Assembly: GCF_003589595.1 (NCBI RefSeq)
Contig: NW_020653726.1
Coordinates: forward strand, 18,648,684-18,712,683
DNA: 64,000 nucleotides
Direction: 5' to 3'
From: Hyposmocoma kahamanoa
Taxonomy: Eukaryota; Arthropoda; Insecta; Lepidoptera; Cosmopterigidae
A model generated the notes under the pieces. That model searched no databases. It was given only the letters and a program-made list of their open reading frames with translations, and was not told where the DNA came from. Both the position numbers and the translations under genes were made by a program. Positions 55,207 through 64,000 of the stretch are shown here, piece by piece (position 1 is the first letter of the stretch; each line of letters opens with the position of its first letter).

Positions 55207-55922
55207 GTTGAAGTGTATATACATTTTAGTCATAAGCGGATAAATTTTTTGTAAAAGGTATTCGCTTAGGGTAGCGCTTTTGCGCACTACAATCGATTCG
55301 TACAAGTCCCGAATCCGAGAAATGACGGTCCGAAATGTCACGGGGATCATTTTATCTCTAGGTGTACAAGCGATATCAAGCAGTGCTCTGACGCGCTTAG
55401 GGCATGATAAACTCGCCTTTTTGACAACCCTAGCGTCTTATTGCCTGCTTTCTGTGCCACTTGGTACTATGGTGTACAGTTATTTTATTCTTAATATATA
55501 GTATATTGAGGATTGAACATGCTTGCTTACAAAGTTCACCCCAAAAAGAAAAATATATCGAAGAAAATTGCTATTTTCATACCTATTATAGTATTTTTGC
55601 CGGTAAAACTTGTCAGATTTCATTTGCTATGTTTCCAGTTTATGTGAGTCCAGTCCGCCTTGGGAAACCACAGTTGTCGCCGCAATATTTCCACTTGGGC
55701 GATTTAAAACGCTTCGGAGATCGGCGGCTCGGCAAACGAAGCTCTTCATTTCGAGTGAATAATGTGTCTTGCTTGTTTGGTTTTTATTACGGTGAAACGT
55801 TTTCGGTAAGTTTATTTTCTGCTAAAAAACAATTCGACGTTGAATAAATATTTTATGAGTTTTCTTTTCATTGTCGATCTAGGTACTGTGTGAAAACGTC
55901 CGTCTCATCCTCAATTAAACAC
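55207..55922. other. Gene-free stretch
   Basis: Contains an inverted fragment of family G (55305-55345, ATGACGGTCCGAAATGTCAC). A 128-codon open frame (55461-55847) shows no recognisable domain, and no splice or promoter context was found. Confidence 0.4.
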
Positions 55923-56320
55923 ACAGAGAAAGGGTGCGGGTCGGGCGTGTGTCGGTTCGTGCGGGTGCGATTCCGCGTATGTATATGGACAACAACGCAC
56001 ACACACACACTCAACATAGCCCCGCACTAGGGAAACCCTGTGTCGCGGGTGCCATGGACACACACATAGACATCCACAAATTACACCCAAACTTTACACC
56101 CGGGAATCGAACCTGGGACATCTGTGTGGCAGTCCGACATGGTAACCGTTCGGCCACGGAATCAGTTTGACAACACACCAAGCGCGGGCGCGAGACGGGC
56201 GCAGGTTCGCAGAGCAGCCGCTCGCGGTGTGCTGTCGTCCATAAAAATACACGGAATTACACCCGCCGTGTTCTCAACCTGACACGCATCTGACACGCAC
56301 CCGACCCTCACCCACTCTCT
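55923..56320. mobile_element. GC-rich TIR element interrupted by a SINE
   Basis: The left AGAGAAAGGGTGCGGGTCGG and right (other strand) AGAGAGTGGGTGAGGGTCGG ends are inverted over about 29 bp. A family E SINE lies inside (55995-56168). No clean target duplication was found for the outer element. Confidence 0.55.
55995..56168 (-). repeat. tRNA-derived SINE family E, copy 4, nested
   Basis: Reverse orientation: GCCCCGCACTAGGGAAACCC, CCCGGGAATCGAACCTGGGA, ATGGTAACCGTTCGGCCACG. Flanked by GACAACA on both sides (55988-55994, 56169-56175), a 7-bp target duplication inside the GC-rich TIR element. Confidence 0.82.
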
Positions 56321-56581
56321 GTTGTTTCACGGTTAAATAAATGACTTATACTCCATATCAAAAGACTTACAACGATTAATGAAGAATGTTTGCTTTTGAA
56401 CGCTAAGTCTGATAGTAAGAATTACTCAGAGGAGTCAAACGGATATACGCGGCAGTTAGTGTTGAGACTCGAGTTTACTTGAATAGGGATATTCAAAAAT
56501 TTTGTGCTGAATACAGAGCTTTATTCCTTCACGAATCCATTATATTTATATCTTTCTCCTGGAAACTGATCTTTATTAGTA

Positions 56582-56622
56582 GTAGAGCTTCTTGTCAAAG
56601 TCCGTCCAAGGAGGTACTGCCT
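56582..56622 (-). repeat. Family A fragment left of the LINE 3' end
   Basis: GTAGAGCTTCTTGTCAAAGT to GGAGGTACTGCC is the start of a reverse family A copy. The same ~32 bp recur inverted immediately right of the LINE fragment (57092-57122). Confidence 0.65.
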
Positions 56623-56645
56623 CTTTCAATTCCAATTTCAATAAG

Positions 56646-57091
56646 AAAGAAGATATCCATCATATTAACCTTAGAGTTAAGTCCAAACTCATGGTACCAC
56701 GATTTCGTTTAACCAAAGTAAACAACTCTTTTATGGGGAACTGTATACGTATTTACAATAAGATTCCGGAGCATATATTAAGTTTATCATTTCCTAAGTT
56801 TAAAAACTACATTAAAGATATTTTGATCGAAAAATCATATTACAAAATTGAAGACTACGTGTTAGATAAAGATGTATGGAAAGACGACATGGCTCCAGAA
56901 TCCACACAAATTTGATTCAAAGTGTATTCCATAGCATTTAAGTTTATTTGAAAAGAGCAATCCCTAGAGTTTCTTGCTCGTTCTTCTCAGGGAGGTCAGC
57001 GTAGTGAACGAGCAGTAGCTTAAATGTGACGTTTTCAAGTGTAAATTTATTTTACCTATGAAATAAATAATCTTTGACTTTGACTTTGACT
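56646..57091 (+). pseudogene. CR1/L2-like LINE 3' end, copy 2 (5'-truncated)
   Basis: Encodes VPRFRLTKVNNSFMGN, IYNKIPEHILSLSFPKFK and APESTQI-stop, then a 3' UTR ending in TTTGAC repeats (about 57072-57091). Over the shared 74 residues it differs from copy 1 at four positions, and both copies start at nearly the same internal point (ATATCCAT.ATATTAACC). Confidence 0.82.
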
Positions 57092-57348
57092 TTCCTTGGG
57101 CGGACTGAACTCTTTGACAAGGACCTTATCTATTTCTGCCGCCAAGCAGTAATGCGTGCTTTACTGCGTTCCAGTTGTGAAGGGTAAGGGTGCTTGTGAA
57201 ATTACGGGCACATGGGACTTGTCAAGTTATGTCTCAGCAGGGGCAGTGCCCCTCCGACCTTTGCGATTTAAAGCTCTGAGTGGCACTGTAACTGCTATGG
57301 ACAGGCGTGTCGCTTACCATCAGGCGCAGGACTTGTTCGTCCCAACTT
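57092..57348 (-). repeat. Interspersed repeat family A, copy 15
   Basis: CTATTTCTGCCGCCAAGCAG to GACTTGTTCGTCCCAACTTG in reverse orientation, preceded by a short inverted end piece (57092-57122). Confidence 0.8.
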
Positions 57349-57594
57349 GAAAAAAATCGATACTACAGTGTTAGATAATTTTACTCTTCACATGTTTTTG
57401 AAAGGTTGTAGAACCTTCGTCCACAACCCTTGATTGAATTTTTGCTTCAATTTAAATGGGTTTTAAATTTAAAACACTTTTGCGAGAGGTATTTCTCGAC
57501 TAAACATTAATAAAAATACGTAAAATAAATTCATGCCGTCACAGGGATTCGAATTCTCTCAATTGTCCCAATGGCCTACCACTTCCATTAATTA

Positions 57595-57775
57595 CAGCTG
57601 GTGAAATTACACGCACATGGGACTTATCAACTTATGTCTCAGGAGGACGGGCGCAGTGGCAGTGCCCCTCAGATCTTTGCGATTTAAAGCTCTGAATGGC
57701 ACTGCAACTGTTATGGATAGACGTGTAGTTTACCATCAGGCGCACGACTTGTTCATCCCGACACTTAAATATTAT
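57595..57775 (-). repeat. Interspersed repeat family A, copy 16
   Basis: GCTGGTGAAATTACACGCAC to GTTCATCCCGACACTTAAAT. The open frame across it (57617-58009) is antisense repeat translation running into AT-rich DNA. Confidence 0.8.
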
Positions 57776-58271
57776 GAAAATCAAAGATCTGTTGAAAAAA
57801 ACACCGCCGATGAAGGTTATAACTGTGGACCATATAAATTTTTTTACTATATAATTTTGTACATCAAAGTAATTAAGGTACTCAAGTCATATTTTATTTC
57901 TCATGAAAAGAGTATATTTTTGCATTCAATTAGGTACACTAAGAATCACAACAAGATTCTAGTCAATAAGCGTAGCGATGAGAAATTCTCAGGCGAATAC
58001 TCTCCCTAACTACGTCCTCCTCGGTTCACTGATGTCCGATCCATCGTACCGTCTTGAATCGTCAAACACGTCTTGTTAGAATAATTTCAAATTAGAAAGG
58101 AGAAAAATATTAAACAATTTTGTTTTATCTAACAATAACCACTGTGTAAGAATTACATTTAATTTTTTACGATGTAATTATCCAATACCCGTGTAAAGTA
58201 AGTCGAGTAAATTTTAATTTAATTTAAAATTTATTTTTTAAACAAAGCCAAAAAGGCAAACAAGTATGGCC
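57776..58271. other. Gene-free stretch
   Basis: AT-rich; nothing recognised. Confidence 0.4.
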
Positions 58272-58857
58272 GACTAGAGGAGGTTCTCAATTCGACTGTG
58301 TAACAAACCACAACTTTAACACGCCATTAGTTTCGTCTCATCACCGCTAGATGTGATTAGTTGTACTCTGAAACGCGCTATCGTTTTGTTAACTCCAATA
58401 GTATAAGTCATCTCATAATGTTTTAAATTATTAATACTTTCTACTTGTATAGCATAGATACAGCACTGAACGACACCCAATTTGTTGAGACTACTGAACG
58501 GTGTGCTTTCATGCTTGTGAGACGTGCTGTTGGGTCCATAACCCTGTGAACCCTTTTTACCTTGAAGTCTGCGTCTAATTGTTCGTTCTACGTACCCCCC
58601 CCACTAACCGACGCCACAACTGTAGTTTTTTTTGTGTGTATGTTACCCGATAACTTTGACGTTTGTGAACCAATTTCGATTGTTCTTTTTTGTTTGAAAC
58701 CTCAAGTAAAAACCTCAGTATTAGTCCCATACAAATTTGGAAAAAAAGGTGGCGGATGAATCTGTTTTATTGGGTTGCACCAACGTTCCGTTAACCGATT
58801 TCAATAAAACTTAGCCAGTAGATGTAATTCCACAAACTTTTCAGGTTGGTTTTTTAA
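58272..58857 (+). mobile_element. Interspersed element family D, copy 4, split
   Basis: AGGAGGTTCTCAATTCGACT (58277-58296) and, after about 315 unrelated bp, GTATGTTACCCGATAACTTT through CTTTTCAGGTTGGTTTTTT. The intervening sequence was not identified. Confidence 0.5.
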
Positions 58858-59460
58858 GTTTTATTTAACGTTATGAGTTAATAATAACAAAGTTAATACA
58901 ATGCGCGTAGGATCGTCCTTGATCCCCAAATACAAATTATCACACATTAATAATGAAATAAAGATTACGGACATCACTAAAACAATTGCTTTGAAATCAA
59001 TTATTTTTATTAACAAGAACAATCAAAACACGGGGTTGTATTAAACATAGCTTGGTGACAATGAGGTAATGGAGCGATAATTATAAATTAACTGCTGCCA
59101 TAGTCATTAACACTCTGCGGATTTAAACCATTTTATTGTAAGTGGAGTGGACCTGAAACTACATTGTAAATATAAAGAACATATTTCGAAGATAATAGGC
59201 GGCAGACTTAAGCACACATGTAAAAAAATGGCTCTAAATTTTGATAAATTACATTTTTTGGCAAACGTGGGGACGAACCACTTGGTGGTCATCGTCATAA
59301 AACGTTACCAGTCTTTCAGTTATGTTGCTTATAATATCGGGAGACATGAAGGAAATGATAAGGTTGAAGATGCCTCTAGAATTTTAGTTGAAACAAATAA
59401 ATTTGAATCAGGTTTCGGATCCAATTATTTAAATGAATTATCTTGGATTTTGACTTATGA
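58858..59460 (+). other. Stretch with one unassigned open frame
   Basis: From 59147 a frame of 115 codons begins MDLKLHCKYKEHISK and contains KLHFLANVGTNHLVVIVIKR; its last residues run into family A copy 17. I recognise no domain and see no splice sites or promoter. It may be a gene scrap or chance. The rest of the stretch is AT-rich. Confidence 0.25.
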
Positions 59461-59705
59461 CTTTACCTATTTCTGCCACCAAGCAGTAATGTGAGCATTC
59501 CGGTTTAGAAAGGTCAGGGTGATGGTGAATTTACAGGTACATGAGACTTGTCAACTTATGTCTCAGAGTGACGGGCGCAGTTGCAGTGCCTCTCAGATCA
59601 TTGCGATTTAAAGCTCTGAATGGCACCGCAACTGTTATAGATAGGCGTGTCGCCTACCACCAGGTGCACGACTTGTTCGTCCCGTCACTTGGAATGATAA
59701 AAAAA
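59461..59705 (-). repeat. Interspersed repeat family A, copy 17
   Basis: ACTTTACCTATTTCTGCCAC to TCGTCCCGTCACTTGGAATG. Confidence 0.83.
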
Positions 59706-59780
59706 TATCGGCAGACGCCAAATATAGTTGATGAAGACAGAAAAATTATATTTTCTAAATAGTAAATAGTTTCCAAACAT

Positions 59781-59997
59781 AATAATAATAATAATAACGC
59801 ACACACTCAACATAGCCCCGCACTAGGAAAACCCTGTGTCGCGGGTGCTAAGGACGCACACATAGACAACCACAAATTACACACAAACTCACGAGAGAAA
59901 TAAATGTAGCCCATACAAATATTTCTCGTGGCCCGGGAATTGAACGTGGGACCTCTGCGTGGCAGTCCGGCATGGTAACCGTTCGACCACGGAGGCA
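59781..59997 (-). repeat. tRNA-derived SINE family E, copy 5 (full length)
   Basis: (AAT)n tail at the left, body, then GCCCGGGAATTGAACGTGGG and GTAACCGTTCGACCACGGAG. AAACAT occurs on both sides (left just before the tail, right at 59998-60003), consistent with a short target duplication. Confidence 0.83.
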
Positions 59998-60003
59998 GAA
60001 ACA

Positions 60004-60607
60004 TCTAATCGAATTAGAAGTATATGTCCGTGTTAACATAAATAGGCTTATTTGCGTTTGCGACGATAATTCATATTTAAAAGTTCGACGCAACTCCTAT
60101 AACCTGCTTTAGACATTTCTACCTGAATACACTTCTCTAACTATCACGGTTGAGTAGTATTGGAAGCATCGTTGCGTTAAATGTTGTTAGCAATACTGAA
60201 AACTGATCAACTTTGTTCGGGATATTTATCAAAGTATTCCATATCAAAGGATGCTTGGAAGATATTAGTAATTGGAATGTTATAGGAATATTAATATATT
60301 CATCTACAAAGTAAAAGTGGAAAAATACGGCAGCTTTATTGATAAGGCTTCCAGGTTAATTTGTGTACTTTAAGCTGATTTATTAAAAGGAAAATGAGCC
60401 AGGAAAAACAAATTTCCACATAATAATTTACTGTACTACATAATTGACCTTATTTTGGCTTCATCGTCGTTTGCTTTGTATACGTATGTCCGTATTATAC
60501 ACATAATCGAAAATTCAAAATTTACTGTATTTGGAAATATATTAAAAAAAAGACAATGCAAATTTACAATAACACGAATATGGCAAATTGTACTCAGCTT
60601 TTATTAT
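60004..60607. other. Gene-free stretch
   Basis: AT-rich, nothing recognised. Confidence 0.45.
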
Positions 60608-61125
60608 CTAGTAGCAGTAGAGCTCCTTGTGAAAGAGTTCGTCCAAAGAAGTGCTGCCACCTTACCTATTTCTGCCGCCAAGCAGTAATGTCAGCATTAC
60701 TGTGTTCCGGTTTTGAAAGGTAAGGTTGCTGGTGAAATTACAGGCACATGGGTTTTATTAACTTATGTCTCGGGTTGACGGGCGCAGTGGTAGTGCCCCT
60801 CAGTTCTTTGCAATTTAAAACCCCTAGTAGCACTGTAACTGGGTAACCTATCACAAAGACGAATTTTTTTTGTCCGAAATAACGTTTGTTCGAATTTTCA
60901 TTGCACCGAATACCGAATTATCAGGAAACAGTTGTTCTTTCGGTTAAGTTTAAAAGAAAAAACATTTTCCTCTCAAAATTACTTTCGGGGTTATGAGACT
61001 TCGACCAAACGTTATTTCTGGAAAATGTAATTTCGGACCACTGATAGGTAATACTGAAACTGTTATGGAGTGGCCTGTAGCTTACCATCAGGTACATGAC
61101 ATGACTTGTTCGTCCCGTCACTTAA
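60608..61125 (-). repeat. Interspersed repeat family A, copy 18, split by a MITE
   Basis: 60608-60841 and 61063-61125 together make one reverse family A unit; the 211 bp between are a TIR element. Confidence 0.82.
60842..61052. mobile_element. MITE family C (211 bp), nested in family A
   Basis: Left GGTAACCTATCAC and right (other strand) ATTACCTATCAGTGG are inverted, with further similarity (CCGAAATAACGTTTG.TCGAA). Flanked by ACTGTAACTG (60832-60841) and ACTGAAACTG (61053-61062), an 8-10-bp duplication with one mismatch. No ORF. Confidence 0.7.
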
Positions 61126-61674
61126 TGAGTTAAAAAAAAATCTACTCGACCACGGAAGTTGTCGAAAATCATGAGCTTCCGCGGCAGTGACTCAACGGAA
61201 ACTGCGCGTCAAAGCCCTGACAACTCGGTCACTCAGGACGGGTACGAACGTAGGCGGCGGCTGCGAGCAACTACCATCGTTTGCCTCATTTTTATTAAAG
61301 TCGTACGCAGGATTGCATTGTACACTAACTCTCTGTCACTGTCTCCCATCTAACACTGTTTTCCATCCGCTGGTTACCGGGGTTACAATTAGTACAGTAT
61401 CACAATATATTGTAAGCTGCACAAACCTCTCGACAGCGCACCGTCCTTCGAGGCATTTGCTTACCGGGCGCCTGCTCGAATTTCATCGGTGACGTGAACC
61501 ACTTTCTAAACGATTCTTGTGTTACATTATTTGTGTCTATGTGATTCATATGTGATTTGATAAAGTGCGTTATTGTGGGAAACGCGGTAAACAATTCGTA
61601 CCGAAAGATATTTCGTTTGTTTAGATTTAAGAATTCATAAATTGAATAAAGTTAATTATAACCTAACCTCCGGT
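61126..61674. other. Gene-free stretch
   Basis: Moderate GC in 61150-61500. Two overlapping frames (61159-61353, 61187-61492) lack recognisable domains. Confidence 0.4.
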
Positions 61675-61860
61675 TAAAAAAACCGACCTCAAAAGTCATT
61701 CATTCCCTAGTTTGCCACCCTTAGAGGTGGAATAATTTCTTGAAATTTAAATTGGACTACGTCTGAGGTACCTTCTTTCCAACAAAAAAAAAATCATTAA
61801 AATTGGTTCAGAAATGTCGGAGTTATCGCGTAACATACATACAAAAAACTACGCAACTGA
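61675..61860 (-). mobile_element. Interspersed element family D, copy 5
   Basis: AAAAAAACCGACCTCAAAAG, TTTGCCACCCTTAGAGGTGG, TTATCGCGTAACATACATAC. Confidence 0.72.
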
Positions 61861-61941
61861 TATAAAACGAAATAGAGGCTTATTAAAAGGGGTGCGTTAA
61901 ACTATCTGATTCGAGGCGGTTCAGTCAAGAGCCGACTCCAA

Positions 61942-62092
61942 GTTCCGTGGCCGAACGGTTACTAAGCTGGACTGCCACGCGGAGGCCCTGGTTTCGATTC
62001 CCGGGTCGGGAGAAATATTTATATAGCCTACATTTATTTCTCTTGTGAGTTTGGCTATGCAGGGGCTATGCGTCTGCGCGTTATTATTATTA
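61942..62092 (+). repeat. tRNA-derived SINE family E, copy 3
   Basis: GTTCCGTGGCCGAACGGTTA, GGTTTCGATTCCCGGGTCGG, body shortened, (TTA)n tail. Confidence 0.8.
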
Positions 62093-64000
62093 AGTATGTG
62101 TTCCTAGATCATAGGGTTGGACAGGCAGTTCACTATTTCGTAATTGAATTTAAAATGTATGGATGTATAATTTTACCTACCTACTTTGTTTTATATAATT
62201 ATAATATGAAAATAACGTAAGTAAAAGTCCCTATCGTGCTTTTATTTTGTCAGTAACAAGGATACATTGATTACCCTAGAGATTGGCCTTGTCTAGTGCA
62301 GGAATCATTAGGAAATTTTCTGTACGCGATTTACGTTACTTTTAAGTTGTTCCTATAATTTAAAATGAAATGTTCCTCCAAAATTTAGTTGTGAAATAAA
62401 TTATTTTGTATTTGTATTTGAAAAAAAAATAGATGTTCATTTAATTAAAGGTAAAAAGCTTCATCGAAAGCCGTGCCCTGGGGCATCATGTCCAGGATAT
62501 TGGTGACATTTCCTTTTGGATAGCTAAGCTTATTCTTAGGCTGAAGCCACGACAGCCTTCTGACAGTTGAACAACCAGTCGGCATCACTTTAGAATATCG
62601 AACAAGCTTTATCCTTCGTTTGTGTAGCCTCAAGGGTCGAGAACAGTGGTGCTTCAATGACCACCTACGCTCACCTATCCACAATTACCTTGTCCACGGG
62701 TTCCTACTCCGCGTTCCACTGACCTAAATATACATTTCCACCAATCACAACGCAGGATGTCAATTGGTTAGTATTATTAACCAATCAGAGGCCTAGGCGT
62801 GGCATGGCAAAATGCCAGGCCGAGTGACTGCATCTTTTACGCCTAGCACTTGTTGATATCAGAAAAGGCGGAGACGGCTTTTAGTTTTCAGTTTATTTTT
62901 AGTGCAGCCGGTTCATTGGTAGGCTTATAAGCCAACTAGTGCAATGGATACGATAGGACAAGCTGTTACTCAGTCTCTTTGAGATTATTGGTAATAAAAT
63001 CAAAAATAGGTCAGTAGGTCATCTTGAAATTCGTCGAAATCTTTCTTAGTGCAATTGGATTTTATCGAAAACTTCGATTGTTTACTAAACAGCTACAAAT
63101 AAAATCTCAAGCCTGTCTCCCACTGAGGAAGGTAGAGACTATGGACCGCCTTTCGCCACGCTCCTGATATCTCTTTCGGTTCCACTCGCATCTTTCGTAC
63201 GTTTTTGTACATCAATAACTTTTTAAAAATAAGACTAGAAATACAAAATGTTAACTTTAAACGCTCCGATAAATCTAATATGACATTCTTGGATACTTAA
63301 ATTTTCGTAGAAACGAAAGTGAAGTTGACTGCTTTTTTTTCAGTTACATACTACTGTCTTCTTTAGTTGTCAAATTGGGCTTATTAAATTATGACAACTA
63401 TAATGGACTAATTTCACAAAAAAAAAAATTGACATCAAGGTAGCAAAACGGCATGGTTTCAATATTTCAACTATAACTTCGTCATCTCTACTACGACCGT
63501 TTTGCCACAAGGCTGCTAATGTACAACATTAATAGTAATAATATTAATTAGAGTAAGTTTTTAGGCCATACTTAGGAGTCGATTCAACGTAATAACTTTT
63601 AGAAATTATTAGTTTTTCCCAATACATTTAAGAATTTATTTATGCTTGTGTTCTGTTTTTAAATATTCTGGTAATTTGTTATACATTCTTATTGACATAC
63701 GATGACGTCCAGAACTTTATATTTTCATTTAAATGGTGTTTGTATAAGGTTGTAGGGGAATGTGATTTCAAAGGCCGTCTCCTACTTTATTGTTAGAAAT
63801 CAGGGTTCTTTTGTTATAAATTTTCAACATGTACTTAATATACCTGGCAATGTTAATAAATTAAGTGTTTTAAGGTGCAACTTATAGCTTTCTAGTTGCT
63901 TTATATTTACTAGAATCCGGATATATTTTTTCGGTGCGATTAAGGTGTCTATACCACCTCAAAGGACTTTGGTTGATTCCGTATAACTGTGTTAAATCAA
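62093..64000. other. Gene-free right end; possible promoter-like block near 62720-62960
   Basis: At 62742-62796 there are two CCAAT sequences and one ATTGG, two of them in an inverted pair (ATTGGTTA gtattat TAACCAAT), followed by GC-richer DNA and an arthropod-initiator-like TTTTCAGTTT near 62884. This could be the promoter of a gene to the right, but no coding exon could be supported. A 79-codon minus-strand frame (62684-62445) has no recognisable domain. Confidence 0.3.

Noticed and set aside
55461..55847. 128-codon ORF as a host gene
   Set aside because: No recognisable domain and no start, splice or promoter context; it lies between repeats.
32733..59762. Recurring ORFs such as MGLVNLCLRVTGAV... 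(32733, 51307-, 57156, 57617, 59541, 30415-) as a gene family
   Set aside because: They all fall on family A repeats in the same antisense frame, lack conserved starts and stops, and run into unrelated flanks. They are repeat translations.
1..64000. CRISPR array, rRNA genes or a defence or biosynthetic cluster
   Set aside because: No regularly spaced repeats, no rRNA-like sequence and no operon-like gene order; introns and LINEs show a eukaryotic chromosome.

Overview
The window reads as AT-rich insect nuclear DNA, most probably from a moth or butterfly. It has one intron-containing cellular gene in 64 kb and very dense interspersed repeats. Several of these (the 'ACCGACTTCAAAAAAGGAGG' element, the ~300-bp element reading 'GTGCGCCTGATGGTAAG', tRNA-headed SINEs ending in TTA repeats) look from memory like lepidopteran repeats; no search was run, so the host assignment is an inference.

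Layout: 1-8540 is a nest of two non-LTR retrotransposons. A CR1/Jockey-group element on the + strand is cut inside its reverse-transcriptase ORF by a nearly intact second element on the - strand (1761-6958) carrying ORF1 (zinc finger, coiled coil, esterase-like domain) and a complete 944-codon ORF2. From 8.6 to 20 kb there are no host genes. That stretch holds a 487-bp terminal-inverted-repeat (TIR) element with a perfect 28-bp hairpin, a LINE fragment, and a 508-bp P-element-like transposon that keeps the first THAP-domain exon of its transposase and has an exact 8-bp target duplication.

20.1-28.8 kb holds the only recognised host gene, the PACRG orthologue (axonemal inner-junction protein). 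It has four coding exons, canonical splice sites and 256 codons. A perfect 17-bp RFX/X-box palindrome lies about 230 bp upstream of its ATG, as expected for a ciliary gene.

28.8-64 kb is a repeat graveyard: hAT-like and Harbinger-like elements, a CATTGACTTAC-ended MITE family with 8-bp target duplications, a BEL/Pao LTR element reduced to an integrase tail between two LTRs, two piggyBac-type remnants bounded by TTAA, a foldback SINE with a 15-bp target duplication, two tRNA-derived SINE families, and about 18 copies of one ~300-bp repeat, 11 of them between 46.8 and 61.1 kb. Many insertions are nested, so their relative age can be read directly. Apart from PACRG, all recognisable coding potential belongs to transposons. 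I saw no rRNA, functional tRNA or CRISPR, and no clearly new cellular system.
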